A stretch of DNA of 64,000 bases from Neobacillus endophyticus (GCF_013248975.1 NZ_JABRWH010000001.1:1178001-1242000); one strand, 5' to 3'. Positions 50,243 through 58,546 are shown, counted from the stretch's first letter. Numbers and translations: made by a program. Notes: generated by a model not told the origin, from the sequence alone.

Positions 50243-50754
50243 TTACTTCTCCCTCTTTCTTTTGTAACGCTCCTTTATAGGACTGTTTATAGTTTTCCCG
50301 CAAAAATAACGTTTATCACACCTGATGAAATTTGATTGGAATTTACAACTTTTTTTACCTCTTCCCATTCTTTTGTTTGTGCAAATCGGTGAAATAGTTT
50401 GAATTACAACTTAAAGAACCCTTGATCAGCTTAATCAAAAGCAGAAGAGATAAAACTTATTGTTTTTTCCTTATTTTCTTCCAAAATTTAAGTGGTAGCA
50501 TCAACATCTGTCATGACAAATCCCTGAATGATTATAATGACTTTTTATTAGAATTTTCTTAGAATTATTTAAAAAATATTGTTGATTACTAATAGATGAA
50601 GAACTTTCGGAAAAAGCAAAAAACCTTAATGGTCTATACAAAAGAGAGCAAGATTTTTTTTCGCAATCTGGTTCTTAACATAAAAAAAGAGCACGATTCT
50701 TGTTACAGAATCGCGCCCGATCGTGGAGGAACACTGATAAGAAAAATACCCATA
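50243..50754. other. Intergenic region with terminator of the PBP gene
   Basis: GGGCGCGATTC and GAATCGTGCTC pair as a stem (plus-strand 50689-50717), with a U-run in minus RNA (complement of 50682-50688). It is the terminator of the penicillin-binding protein gene. The rest of the ~510 bases holds no gene; a plus-strand frame at 50596-50817 overlaps the PBP 3' end and is not supported. Confidence 0.7.
50680..50717 (-). terminator. Terminator of the class A PBP gene
   Basis: A G-C rich stem (GAGCACGATTC / GAATCGCGCCC, one mismatch) followed in minus RNA by UUUUUUUAUG. Confidence 0.85.
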
Positions 50755-52941
50755 TTAACCATGTTTATGTTTCTGCTCTTTTTGTTTATGTTTCAGTTCT
50801 TGCTGTTGATGCTTTAGTTGTTCTTGTAGCTGCTTCAATTGGTCTTTTAGATGTTTAGGATCCTCATTGTTTCCACCATCATCAAAATGATTGTCATTAT
50901 TTGGAACTTGTGGGATATCATTTGGATTTCCACCTTCGATATACAACTCATTATTCAATCTATATACGTCGCTTGGCTGCTGGAAGCTGGAACTGTCTGT
51001 TCCGAATGTCTGCATCATCGCTTTAAACATTAATTGAGAGATTTTCGTCGTACTCCCCAACATATAGTTTCCCGGACCATTTTTTGGATAGCCGGTCCAA
51101 ACAGCCATCGTATATTGAGGTGTATAACCAACTAGCCAACTATCATTCGTCGCATTGGATGGGTATCCATATTGCGCACTAGTTCTATCGTCAAAATTTG
51201 TTGTACCCGTTTTTGCAGCAACATCTAACCCAGGTACATCTGCTGTTATACCGGTACCAGATTTTACGACTGTACGTAACATATCTGTCACCATATAGGC
51301 TGTGTAATCGTGCATGACACGTTTTGGATTAGGCGTAAAATTAACAACCGAGCCATCAGGAAAGACAACTTTTTGGACAAAATGCGGTGTATTGTATACT
51401 CCATTATTGCCAAAGGCACTATAGGCCCCTGCCATCTCTAAAGGATTAACCGTATTACTTCCGATTGCATAGGATTCATATACCTTATTATTATCAAAGG
51501 TAATCCCAAGTTGCTCTGCGAAGCTTTTAGCATTTTCCAACCCAACTTCTCGTAACGTAAGAAGGGCAGGAATATTATATGACCATTGAAGAGCTGTTCT
51601 AATAGACAACATTCCATGAAATTGATGATCCCAGTTTGAAATAGATTGACCATTTGAATAGGTTGTTTCTTGGTCATTTATTTGGTGAGCTGTAGACCAT
51701 TTTAAATTCTCAATGGCTGGACCATAATCAAAAATCGGTTTAAACGAAGAACCAGGCTGCCGTTTTATATCAATGGCAAAGTTGTTCCCTAGAAATGAAG
51801 CTTGATAGTCGTTTCGGCCACTTCCAATGGCACGAACTTCTCCAGTTTTTGTATCTAAAAACACAAAAGCCCCTTGAAAATTAGCATTAGGATAAGAAAT
51901 AATCGTGTTCGTGTTCATTATTTTGTCCGCATAGTCCTGAGCTTTTGGGTCTAAGGTAGTGTAAATGGATAACCCATCCGTGCTGATATCTACATTCTTC
52001 AGCTTCGCTTCCACTTCTTTAACAGCTGCGTCTAAGAACCCTTCATACGGCATCCCTTGTTGCGTGTTCTTCGGCACAAGCCCTGCTGTAACTGGTACTT
52101 TCATTGCATCCTTCATTTGTTTTTCAGTAATATACCCTTGCTTATACATAGAGCTTAAAACAATATTCCGGCGATTGGTTGCAGCTTTTTGGTTTGACGG
52201 CTTGGACGGATCGTAAATACTTGGACCTTGTGGAAGCCCGGCTAACATAGCTGCCTCCGGAAGTGTTAATTTATTTAAGTTATTAGCATCAATCCCGTAG
52301 TAGGTTTTTGCAGCAGCAGCCACTCCATAAGACCCGTCTCCGAGATAAATCTTATTTAAATACATCATTAAAATATCATGCTTTGAATATTTTTGTTCCA
52401 GCTGATAGGCCAAGTCCCATTCCTGCACTTTTCGCTTTATCGTTTTTTGAGGGGTCAGAAATGAGTTTTTGATTACCTGCTGTGTAATGGTGCTCCCACC
52501 CTGGGAACCAAAATGCCCTGTTAGATTCTCAAAAATAGCTCTAAGCGTCCCTTTAATATCAACTCCACTATGTTCATAAAAATGGGAGTCTTCCGTAGCA
52601 ATAAATGCATGTTCCAACAATTTTGGAACTTGAGCATACGTGATTTTTGTTCGCTTCTCTTTCCCATATTCATAGAGGAAGTTCCCGTTTCTATCATAAA
52701 ATTTCGTAGAAAGTGGGTCTACTAGTTTGGAAGGATCTAATTTAGGCACATCCTTCATCATTTCAGCGAATGTAACTCCGCTTATACCAATTGAAACAAC
52801 AACAAAGATCAAACAGCCTAGCAGCACTTTTTTCAACAAGGTTCCCTCTTTGGGAGATTTATTACTTTTTTGTTGGTTTTGTCTTGTTCTTTCGGCTTGT
52901 TTTCGTTCCTCGCGAGAACGATAGGTTTCTTCTGACATCAT
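50755..52941 (-). CDS. Class A penicillin-binding protein (transglycosylase + transpeptidase, PBP1 type)
   Basis: A 728-residue bifunctional enzyme. Residues 1-35 are cytoplasmic and charged, followed by one membrane helix (~37-60). The glycosyltransferase 51 domain holds ATEDSHFYEHSGVD (~95-108), GGSTITQQVIKN and KRKVQEWDLAYQLE. The transpeptidase domain holds PGSSFKPI (the active-site S-x-x-K), WSYNIPA (S-x-N) and AKTGTTNFDD (K-T-G). The C-terminus (~675-728) is a very unusual helix of K, Q and H (LKQLQEQLKHQQQELKHKQKEQKHKH). The enzyme polymerises and crosslinks peptidoglycan. Start ATG with AGGAG upstream. Monocistronic. Confidence 0.95.
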   Translation of the reverse strand: MMSEETYRSREERKQAERTRQNQQKSNKSPKEGTLLKKVLLGCLIFVVVSIGISGVTFAEMMKDVPKLDPSKLVDPLSTKFYDRNGNFLYEYGKEKRTKITYAQVPKLLEHAFIATEDSHFYEHSGVDIKGTLRAIFENLTGHFGSQGGSTITQQVIKNSFLTPQKTIKRKVQEWDLAYQLEQKYSKHDILMMYLNKIYLGDGSYGVAAAAKTYYGIDANNLNKLTLPEAAMLAGLPQGPSIYDPSKPSNQKAATNRRNIVLSSMYKQGYITEKQMKDAMKVPVTAGLVPKNTQQGMPYEGFLDAAVKEVEAKLKNVDISTDGLSIYTTLDPKAQDYADKIMNTNTIISYPNANFQGAFVFLDTKTGEVRAIGSGRNDYQASFLGNNFAIDIKRQPGSSFKPIFDYGPAIENLKWSTAHQINDQETTYSNGQSISNWDHQFHGMLSIRTALQWSYNIPALLTLREVGLENAKSFAEQLGITFDNNKVYESYAIGSNTVNPLEMAGAYSAFGNNGVYNTPHFVQKVVFPDGSVVNFTPNPKRVMHDYTAYMVTDMLRTVVKSGTGITADVPGLDVAAKTGTTNFDDRTSAQYGYPSNATNDSWLVGYTPQYTMAVWTGYPKNGPGNYMLGSTTKISQLMFKAMMQTFGTDSSSFQQPSDVYRLNNELYIEGGNPNDIPQVPNNDNHFDDGGNNEDPKHLKDQLKQLQEQLKHQQQELKHKQKEQKHKHG

Positions 52942-52993
52942 CTACTCTCCTATATCTAAGTTACACATTGTCTATTAAAAATAGGATCTATTC

Positions 52994-53215
52994 TCACTTA
53001 TACTGATTTTTAGACAATTGCTTTTCATGCAAAACCCGTATATAGCGGATTAAAGAAGAATTAATCCGTTCACCATTGGCAATAAAGTACTTATGCTGTA
53101 CGATTTTTTCTAATATTTCTTTTACAACCTCTTCCTTGTTAACATCCTGCTCTTTCACTATTTTCTCTCGTTTAATATCATTTTCAAAAGTATAGCAAAC
53201 AACAAATTCCTTCAA
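52994..53215 (-). CDS. Small hypothetical protein, 73 residues
   Basis: A small minus-strand gene. The start is TTG 53213-53215 with GGGGGGAG seven bases upstream; the ATG at 53239 overlaps that site in its own frame. The product starts LKEFVVCYTFENDIKREKIVKEQDVNKEEVVKEILEKIV, hydrophilic and probably an alpha/beta fold. It lies ~55 bases upstream of the PBP gene start on the same strand, perhaps in its transcript. No family recognised. Confidence 0.65.
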   Translation of the reverse strand: MKEFVVCYTFENDIKREKIVKEQDVNKEEVVKEILEKIVQHKYFIANGERINSSLIRYIRVLHEKQLSKNQYK

Positions 53216-53655
53216 CCCAACTCCCCCCTTTTCTATCAAAAGGCTGAATTTGACAACAAAAATGTTAACTATTTCACAACTATATTTTCGGTCGATCTAC
53301 TTCATATATACCAAAGAAATTTTAATTGTTATTAGACCTTACACGCTTAAATACATTCGTACGAATTCTTACATTTACGTGGGTATTACTGACTTTTCTT
53401 CGCTTATTGCAGCTATTGTGAATCTAGAGATTGTAATGAGATCCCCTTTTGGGGCAGTGAATTTAAAACGTTAAAGAAATTTCAATATTAAAAAGCCTAA
53501 TTTCTCAATTTAACTTAAATCTTATTTGCAATGGATATTTTTTACAAATAAAATAATATATTTCAAGTTATTTTCATTTGTATTTCATCTCTTCGTAAAT
53601 TATTGAACGATCTGGATTTCTTTTATAAATTAGAGCGAGAAGGGATGGGGGAATT
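53216..53655. other. Intergenic region
   Basis: About 440 bases, AT-rich. A plus-strand frame (53250-53474) has no ribosome binding site and no recognisable domain. No terminators or repeats stand out. Confidence 0.35.
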
Positions 53656-53826
53656 TTGAAAAAGGCTAAAATAAATGATCAGGTTCGTTCTAATAAAGGA
53701 ATCATTGGGATTGTTAAAAACGTTTATGATAGTTCCGTTACGATTAAAATCCTTAAAAATCCAACAGGGATTGATTATGAAAATAACGTGACCGTGATCA
53801 ATCATAAAAATTACGAAATTATCTAA
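53656..53826 (+). CDS. DUF2187-family (YkvS-like) protein
   Basis: A 56-residue protein from TTG 53656 with GGGGGAATT upstream to the TAA at 53824-53826. It has KAKINDQVRSNKGIIGIVKNVYDSSVTIKILKNPTG, then TVINHKNYEII, which matches the DUF2187/YkvS pattern (...GD.V...KG..G.V..Vy.nSV.V...........TVVNHKNY). These are small SH3-like beta barrels of unknown function in Bacillus. Good family call, short gene not listed elsewhere because of the TTG start. Confidence 0.8.
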   Translation: MKKAKINDQVRSNKGIIGIVKNVYDSSVTIKILKNPTGIDYENNVTVINHKNYEII

Positions 53827-53873
53827 AATGGAGATAGCAACCGAGATTTATACAGAAAAAGGAGTGCTGAACG

Positions 53874-54149
53874 ATGTCACAATTTAAAGCTTCATTAGCT
53901 ACATTAGGATTAAAAATCAATAATCTCTTAGGAATAAACCATAAAACGTTTGATCTTACCTCCGAACAATTCGACATATTTAAAAAGGTTTACATAAAGC
54001 ATTTGCAATCGATGAGACCCGAGGAAAGAAGAAAGCGGGCTATCGAATACATTGATAGTATTATTTGGGACTCTAAAGAAGCTTGTTTAAAGGTTTACTA
54101 TGATGGTGGAGAATGTTGGCATTATACAAAAGCTGGGGAATGGTACTAA
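53874..54149 (+). CDS. Small hypothetical protein, 91 residues
   Basis: A 91-residue protein beginning at an ATG with AAAAGGAG eight bases upstream. It has a helical N-terminal half (MSQFKASLATLGLKINNLLGIN, then SEQFDIFKKVYIKHLQSMRPEERRKRAIEYIDSI) and an aromatic C-terminal part (CLKVYYDGGECWHYTKAGEWY). No family recognised. It follows the DUF2187 gene by ~47 bases and may share a transcript. Confidence 0.7.
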   Translation: MSQFKASLATLGLKINNLLGINHKTFDLTSEQFDIFKKVYIKHLQSMRPEERRKRAIEYIDSIIWDSKEACLKVYYDGGECWHYTKAGEWY

Positions 54150-54359
54150 ACTTACTCCTCATTCAAATTTCAAAATGGGCATGACTTTCATTGAAGGAAC
54201 GCCTTCGATTGCTGAACACGGAAAATAGGAAAAAGTTACAAGAATGCAACCTCTGTAATTTAACTAAAAGTTATTCAGAAATATCCTAGATAGTATAAAT
54301 TTCGTTGGACAGCATAAAATAAATTTTGCACAAAAGATTGGAAATATATCAGTGAATGA

Positions 54360-54548
54360 GATTATTTAGCCCAAGACTTCCGGCCAGGAATGACTGACAA
54401 CTTTGCTTCCAACAAATCATTGTAGCGAATTCAAAACAGGAAAGCAGCGAAAGAGATGGCAGAAGGGATGCCAAACCCAATGATTAACGGTCACTAAGAC
54501 TGGATTGACGGACTTGCTAAGGCCGCAGCACGACATAAACGTTCCTAA
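54360..54548 (+). pseudogene. Degraded coding frame with two internal stops
   Basis: In one frame the translation runs DYLAQDFRPGMTDNFASNK, stop, then RIQNRKAAKEMAEGMPNPMI NG-like, stop, then DWIDGLAKAAARHKRS, stop at 54546-54548. The continuous protein-like composition across TAG and TAA codons suggests a pseudogene. I do not recognise the family. Confidence 0.35.
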
Positions 54549-54590
54549 CAACTTCATAAACATCTTACTTCTAGCCGAAATGAGATTTAA

Positions 54591-54635
54591 ATAGACCGCC
54601 ACTCCATAGCAGATGGCGGTCTATCATCTTTTTTG
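54591..54635 (+). terminator. Terminator before the dehydrogenase gene
   Basis: ATAGACCGCCA (54591-54601) and TGGCGGTCTAT (54614-54624) form a perfect 11-bp stem, followed by CATCTTTTTT. Confidence 0.9.
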
Positions 54636-54673
54636 TATTTTAAAAACCAATTTTAACAGGAGGAAATGAAATC

Positions 54674-55549
54674 ATGCATACATTAGGATGGATTGGATTA
54701 GGTCATATGGGAACACCTATGGCGAAGAATCTTTTACAAGCAGGCTACAAAGTGAACGTATATAATCGCTCCCCAGAAAAAACAACCTCTTTAGTAGAAT
54801 CTGGCGCCATTAAACTGTATTCCCCAAAAGAAGTAGTAGAACAATCCGATATTATTTTTATTATGTTATCTAACTCTAATGCTGTAAAAGATGTATTATC
54901 CCAAGAAAATGGGGTATTACATACTATTCATCCAGGCAAGGTCATAGTAGACATGAGTACCATTTCACCAGAAGATTCAGTGTCATTTGCGAAGCTGGTA
55001 TCTGAAAGAGGCGGCATATACTTAGATGCGCCCGTTTCTGGTTCAGTAGGAGCAGCAATAGCAAGCCAATTAGTTATCCTTGTAGGTGGAGAAGAGAAAG
55101 CTATCGATATTTGTCAGCCCTACTTTAATTTATTAGGTAAAGCAACGATTCACTTTGGTACAAATGGCAAAGGCTGCTCTGCAAAATTAGCCATTAATTT
55201 GTTACTTGGCATTATTGGACAGGGTATTGGAGAGACATTATTATTAGCAGAGAAATCAGGATTAGATAAAGAAAAAGTATTGGAGATGATTTCACTTTCT
55301 GGAATGAATACACCTCTATTCCAAGGAAAAAAAGATATGTATCGTAAAGAGGAATTCCCTTCTGCATTTATGCTTGAACTAATGGCAAAAGATTTAGGAC
55401 TAGTAAAAGCCGAGGCAGATCGCCTAGAAACCAAATTACCACTTGCTGAAGCAGCGAATGCTACTTATCGTTCTGCAAATGGAAATGGAAAAGCTAAGCT
55501 AGATATGGCCGCAGTTTATTTAGAGCTAAAGGATCAAAATAATTTGTAG
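54674..55549 (+). CDS. NAD(P)-dependent dehydrogenase, 3-hydroxyisobutyrate dehydrogenase/beta-hydroxyacid family
   Basis: A 291-residue enzyme. The Rossmann motif GLGHMGTPMAKNL begins at residue ~7. Family motifs follow: VDMSTISPEDS (substrate site), DAPVSGSVGAA (~120), GKGCSAKLAINLLLG (the catalytic Lys), and PSAFMLELMAKDLGLVKAEAD. It oxidises or reduces a beta-hydroxyacid with NAD(P); the precise substrate (hydroxyisobutyrate, tartronate semialdehyde or related) cannot be told from sequence. The start has AGGAGG nine bases upstream. Monocistronic between two terminators. Confidence 0.92.
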   Translation: MHTLGWIGLGHMGTPMAKNLLQAGYKVNVYNRSPEKTTSLVESGAIKLYSPKEVVEQSDIIFIMLSNSNAVKDVLSQENGVLHTIHPGKVIVDMSTISPEDSVSFAKLVSERGGIYLDAPVSGSVGAAIASQLVILVGGEEKAIDICQPYFNLLGKATIHFGTNGKGCSAKLAINLLLGIIGQGIGETLLLAEKSGLDKEKVLEMISLSGMNTPLFQGKKDMYRKEEFPSAFMLELMAKDLGLVKAEADRLETKLPLAEAANATYRSANGNGKAKLDMAAVYLELKDQNNL

Positions 55550-55554
55550 TATGT

Positions 55555-55580
55555 AGAGCATCCTTTTGGATGCTCTTTAT
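55555..55580 (+). terminator. Terminator of the dehydrogenase
   Basis: AGAGCATCC (55555-55563) and GGATGCTCT (55568-55576) with a TTTT loop, then TTAT. Confidence 0.85.
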
Positions 55581-55801
55581 ACTGTCGTCGAAATCACAAT
55601 TGTACGTGTTTTTATTATTTTTTTGCTTTTGAAGTTACTCTTCTTTACAATCTTACCCTTATCTTTAACATAAATGACCAATCCGTAATAAACAGCTATT
55701 CCGCATAATCTGACCCCTAGATAAATAAAGAGCACAATCCTTACTACAGAGCATTTTTAATAAAAGAAGAATTATTGAGGCATTTTTTAATAAAAATATT
55801 T

Positions 55802-55875
55802 ATCAATTATTTTTGATGAATTAATTGACACAAGAAAATATTGGATATATGATAAATACATCAATATTTCTTGAT
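55802..55875. promoter_or_regulatory. Two ArsR-type operators (ATCAA-N6-TTGAT) upstream of arsR
   Basis: ATCAATTATTTTTGAT (55802-55817) and ATCAATATTTCTTGAT (55860-55875) both have the form ATCAA-N6-TTGAT. They sit 95 and 22 bases before the arsR start. The same form recurs three more times in this small operon. Confidence 0.85.
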
Positions 55876-55896
55876 GAAGGGAAAGAAGGTGAGAAA

Positions 55897-56235
55897 ATGA
55901 TAGAGGAGACGGAATTAAACATTGAGTTACAAGACATATCATTGGATCAAATGTTTGAAAAATATGAACTAAAGTTTAAAGCTCTTGCCGATAAAAAAAG
56001 GCTGCAGATTTTAAACGTTCTAACGAAAAATGGCTCCATGTGTGTCTGCGACTTATCTCCTATAATTGATATGGCACAATCAAAATTGTCTTATCATTTA
56101 AAAATATTATTAGACGCAAACCTGATAAAAAAGGATACCAAGGGAACTTGGAGTTATTACGAGTTGAATCAGGACGAACTAGATCATTTATTATCACATG
56201 AACTTTGCTGCCTCTTCAAACCGACGCGCTGCTAA
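55897..56235 (+). CDS. arsR: ArsR-family metalloregulator (copy 1)
   Basis: A 112-residue winged-helix repressor. I place the start at ATG 55897 (GAAGGTGAG upstream). It has a helical N-terminus, KFKALADKKRLQILNVLTKNGSMCVCDLSPIIDMAQSKLSYHLKILLDANLIKKD, where CVCDL is the arsenite-binding motif on the recognition-adjacent helix, and a C-terminal CC plus Cys (HELCCLFKPTRC) that may add a third thiol. It should release its operators when As(III) binds. The operator copies at 56253-56290 and 56562-56577 suggest control of the two genes downstream. Confidence 0.9.
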   Translation: MIEETELNIELQDISLDQMFEKYELKFKALADKKRLQILNVLTKNGSMCVCDLSPIIDMAQSKLSYHLKILLDANLIKKDTKGTWSYYELNQDELDHLLSHELCCLFKPTRC

Positions 56236-56252
56236 ATTTTTTTCTTTGTTAA

Positions 56253-56290
56253 ATCAATTTTATTTGATTAATATATCAATATAATTTGAT
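56253..56290. promoter_or_regulatory. Two ArsR-type operators upstream of the Cys-rich small gene
   Basis: ATCAATTTTATTTGAT (56253-56268) and ATCAATATAATTTGAT (56275-56290), each of the form ATCAA-N6-TTGAT, lie in tandem six bases apart (centre spacing 22 bp, about two helical turns). The second site ends 15 bases before the start codon and AAGGGGG follows it. Confidence 0.85.
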
Positions 56291-56305
56291 TAAGGGGGAT
56301 GAACA

Positions 56306-56503
56306 ATGCTTTTTAACGAGTATAGCATGCACCAGCAACTAAAACTGCGCCAACAGGAAATAGAAATAATATCCCGAAATGCATGGAAATTTGAGGATCT
56401 AAATAAGGAGTCTTTCTTTCAAAAACTAGCCAGTAAATGGGCTAACCACCAGAACTCTAAGACGGTGCCGCAACAAAATTGTAATTGCAATTGCCAATGT
56501 TAA
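56306..56503 (+). CDS. Small Cys-rich-tail protein of the ars operon
   Basis: A 65-residue protein. The N-terminal 50 residues are hydrophilic and helical (MLFNEYSMHQQLKLRQQEIE...FFQKLASKWANHQNSK). The tail reads QQNCNCNCQC, four cysteines alternating with other residues, suited to binding a soft metal such as As(III). It has AAGGGGG nine bases upstream and its own operators of the ArsR type, so it is co-regulated with arsR and arsI. I know no characterised protein like it; a role as a small arsenic- or metal-binding or delivery protein is inference. Confidence 0.75.
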   Translation: MLFNEYSMHQQLKLRQQEIEIISRNAWKFEDLNKESFFQKLASKWANHQNSKTVPQQNCNCNCQC

Positions 56504-56561
56504 GTAAAGGGGTGAGTATTTAAGAAAACATATAAATCATCATCACTTTTTTACCCAATAT

Positions 56562-56577
56562 ATCAAAATAAATTGAT
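56562..56577. promoter_or_regulatory. ArsR-type operator upstream of arsI
   Basis: ATCAAAATAAATTGAT, again ATCAA-N6-TTGAT, ends just before the AGGGAGG ribosome binding site of the arsI gene. It is the fifth copy in this gene group. Confidence 0.85.
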
Positions 56578-56593
56578 TTAGGGAGGAAATAAA

Positions 56594-57016
56594 ATGAAGT
56601 ATGCCCATATTGGTCTAAATGTTACAAACTTAGAGGAATCTATCAAGTTTTATTCTAAACTCTTTGGTGTCAAACCAGTAAAAGTAAAGTCGGATTATGC
56701 AAAGTACCTGCTCGAAGCACCAGGATTAAACTTCACCCTTAATCTCCACGATGAAGTAAGTGGAAACCAAGTTGGACATTTTGGAATTCAAGTTGAAAGT
56801 ACAGAAGAGCTTGCCGCACATAAGAATAGATTAGCTGAAAACGGTATTATATCCCAACACGACGAAATGAATACTACCTGCTGTTACGCCCTTCAGGATA
56901 AATTCTGGGTTCATGACCCGGATGAGAATGAGTGGGAGTTTTTCTATACTAAAGCAGATGTGGAAGAAAACAGTGTATATACATCTGCTTGTTGCGTTAA
57001 TTCTCAACAGCAATAA
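56594..57016 (+). CDS. arsI: ArsI-type C-As lyase / CadI-like VOC protein
   Basis: A 140-residue VOC-fold dioxygenase. MKYAHIGLNVTNLEESIKFYSKLFGVKP begins the first beta-alpha-beta, and NQVGHFGIQVES gives the second metal His. TTCCYALQDKFWVHDPDENEWEFFYT contains the vicinal Cys pair (~residues 95-96) that binds trivalent organoarsenicals and the Glu metal ligand. ArsI cleaves the C-As bond of methylarsenite (MAs(III)) to As(III). The C-terminal ACCVNSQQQ adds another CC pair. Ordered after arsR and the Cys-rich gene. AGGGAGG precedes the start. Family is firm; which organoarsenical is used is not shown. Confidence 0.92.
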   Translation: MKYAHIGLNVTNLEESIKFYSKLFGVKPVKVKSDYAKYLLEAPGLNFTLNLHDEVSGNQVGHFGIQVESTEELAAHKNRLAENGIISQHDEMNTTCCYALQDKFWVHDPDENEWEFFYTKADVEENSVYTSACCVNSQQQ

Positions 57017-57039
57017 CTGCTGTTCTTAAAAATTATATA

Positions 57040-57064
57040 AAAGGGTCTCGCAGTGAGACCCTTT
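57040..57064. terminator. Bidirectional terminator between the two ars operons
   Basis: AAAGGGTCTC (57040-57049) and GAGACCCTTT (57055-57064) form a perfect 10-bp stem; it serves the convergent arsI and arsC genes. Confidence 0.85.
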
Positions 57065-57081
57065 GTTGTACTCTTTCTTCA

Positions 57082-57501
57082 TTATTTTCCTGTCTCAGCA
57101 AATTGTTTAATCCGGTCGCCGATTTCATCTCGGACACGTTGGAAGAATGCCCACTTTTCTTCTTCAGTTCCTTCTGCCTTTGCTGGATCATCGAAACCCC
57201 AATGAACTTTTTTTACATGAGGAGGAGTCACAGGGCAATGATCGGCAGCATGGCCACATAGTGTGACGACTAAATTGGCATTATTTAAAATTTCTCGGTC
57301 AATGACATCGGATGTTTGATTGGAAATGTCAATACCTGTTTCCTTCATAGCTTTTACGGCATTCGGGTTTAGTCCATGTGCTTCAATTCCGGCGCTTCGC
57401 ACTTCCCACTCATCACTCAAGTACTTTTTCGCCCATCCTTCTGCCATTTGGCTGCGGCAAGAGTTTCCTGTACAAAGAAAATAAATGGTTTTTTTAGACA
57501 T
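57082..57501 (-). CDS. arsC: Arsenate reductase, thioredoxin-coupled (ArsC)
   Basis: A 139-residue enzyme of the low-molecular-weight phosphatase-like class. Start at ATG 57499-57501 (GGAGAAACCACT upstream); the longer frame to 57552 has no ribosome binding site. The active-site loop is [12 protein letters not shown] (Cys10 and Arg), and the redox cysteine pair lies in [11 protein letters not shown] (Cys82 and Cys89 by the S. aureus numbering). The [12 protein letters not shown] loop completes the site. It reduces As(V) to As(III) using thioredoxin. It is the last gene of an arsR-aquaporin-arsC operon on the minus strand. Confidence 0.95.
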   Translation of the reverse strand: MSKKTIYFLCTGNSCRSQMAEGWAKKYLSDEWEVRSAGIEAHGLNPNAVKAMKETGIDISNQTSDVIDREILNNANLVVTLCGHAADHCPVTPPHVKKVHWGFDDPAKAEGTEEEKWAFFQRVRDEIGDRIKQFAETGK

Positions 57502-57517
57502 AGTGGTTTCTCCTTTA

Positions 57518-58156
57518 TTATTCATGTAGTAGTTTGTAGATGATGGCTGCACAACCTGCTCCTAAAACTGTCGCTAGCATATACACCCATAAATAGTGAG
57601 TATTACCTGATACTAGTGCTGGTCCAATGGATCTTGCAGGATTCATAGATGCACCACAGATTGGTCCTGCAAACATAGCTTCTAAGCCAACTGTTGCCCC
57701 GATCGCAATACCTGCAAATTCCTTTATCGCTTTACCATGAACGGCCGAACCGAATATGACGATCATTAAGAAGAAGGTCAGAATAAATTCCAAAACAAAA
57801 GTTTGTTCCCACGATCCTCTTGGTATGGTAGCCCCAAGTGATGCCACGTTGCCAAATAAGGACATCAATGTGGCACTAGCAGCTATTCCTGCCAGAATCT
57901 GAATCAAAATATAGAAAAGTGCTTCCCTCTTCTTTATATCTCCATGGATGAAAAAACCGATCGTAACAGCCGGATTAAAGTGTGCGCCTGAAAGGTGACC
58001 AAACGTAAAAATAAGTGACATGACAACAAGTCCGAATGTAAGGGCAATACCTACATGCGTTAGACTTTTCGTCAGTTGATCAATAACAATAGCGCCTGTC
58101 CCGGCAAATACAAGAAAATAAGTCCCTAAAAATTCACTGATTAACTTCTTTTTCAT
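57518..58156 (-). CDS. aqpS: Aquaporin/MIP-family channel of the ars operon (AqpS-like)
   Basis: A 212-residue protein with six membrane helices and both half-helix NPA motifs: [14 protein letters not shown] (~60-73) and [13 protein letters not shown] (~175-190). The gene lies ten bases after arsR2 and 16 bases before arsC, so the order arsR-aqp-arsC is the one described for Sinorhizobium meliloti AqpS, in which an aquaglyceroporin carries arsenite out of the cell after ArsC reduces arsenate. No Acr3 or ArsB pump is present here. An arsenite-channel role is therefore likely but is inferred from context; water or glycerol transport cannot be excluded. Confidence 0.85.
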   Translation of the reverse strand: MKKKLISEFLGTYFLVFAGTGAIVIDQLTKSLTHVGIALTFGLVVMSLIFTFGHLSGAHFNPAVTIGFFIHGDIKKREALFYILIQILAGIAASATLMSLFGNVASLGATIPRGSWEQTFVLEFILTFFLMIVIFGSAVHGKAIKEFAGIAIGATVGLEAMFAGPICGASMNPARSIGPALVSGNTHYLWVYMLATVLGAGCAAIIYKLLHE

Positions 58157-58165
58157 TTTATCCTC

Positions 58166-58498
58166 TTAACAACCACAGCTTGTTTCAATCTGGTTAATTT
58201 TTTCTGTTTGCTCCGGCACATGGGACAAAATATCTTCGACCAGTCCCAATAAGTCACTATTGGAGTTCAAAGAATAATAAACCCACTGTCCTTTTCTTTC
58301 TTCTATTACAATTCCGGCATCCTTTAATTTTCTTAAGTGCTGGCTGATGGACGGCTGGCTCATATCAAACACTTCTTGAAATTCACAAACGCAGCACTCC
58401 CTCTGTTTTAGCATAGCGATCATGGTCAGCCGTGTTTTGTCTCCTAATAACTTTAAGCCATTAGCAGCCCGTTCCAACTCGATTGCTGAATTCGACAT
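58166..58498 (-). CDS. arsR: ArsR-family metalloregulator (copy 2)
   Basis: A 110-residue winged-helix repressor, a different subtype from copy 1. It has LKLLGDKTRLTMIAMLKQRECCVCEFQEVFDMSQPSISQHLRKLKDAGIVIEERKGQWVYYSLN, where ECCVCEF holds the As(III)-binding cysteines and SQPSISQHLRKLKD is the recognition helix. The C-terminus has another Cys pair (ETSCGC). It heads the minus-strand operon with aqpS and arsC. The operator-like inverted repeat at 58525-58546 differs from the ATCAA-N6-TTGAT sites of copy 1, so the two regulators probably control separate targets. Confidence 0.92.
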   Translation of the reverse strand: MSNSAIELERAANGLKLLGDKTRLTMIAMLKQRECCVCEFQEVFDMSQPSISQHLRKLKDAGIVIEERKGQWVYYSLNSNSDLLGLVEDILSHVPEQTEKINQIETSCGC

Positions 58499-58524
58499 GT
58501 ATTAGTATCCTCCATACACATTAA

Positions 58525-58546
58525 TATATAACTATTTGCTTATATA
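58525..58546. promoter_or_regulatory. Inverted repeat, candidate operator of the arsR2-aqpS-arsC operon
   Basis: TATATAA (58525-58531) and TTATATA (58540-58546) flank an 8-base spacer just upstream of arsR2. Such AT-rich inverted repeats are typical ArsR/SmtB sites. Confidence 0.6.

Larger units (their letters stand above)
54150..54673. other. Intergenic region with a decayed gene and a terminator
   Basis: It contains a plus-strand reading frame interrupted by stop codons (54360-54548, separate entry) and a strong terminator at 54591-54635. The remainder (54150-54359) is AT-rich and not recognised. Confidence 0.4.
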
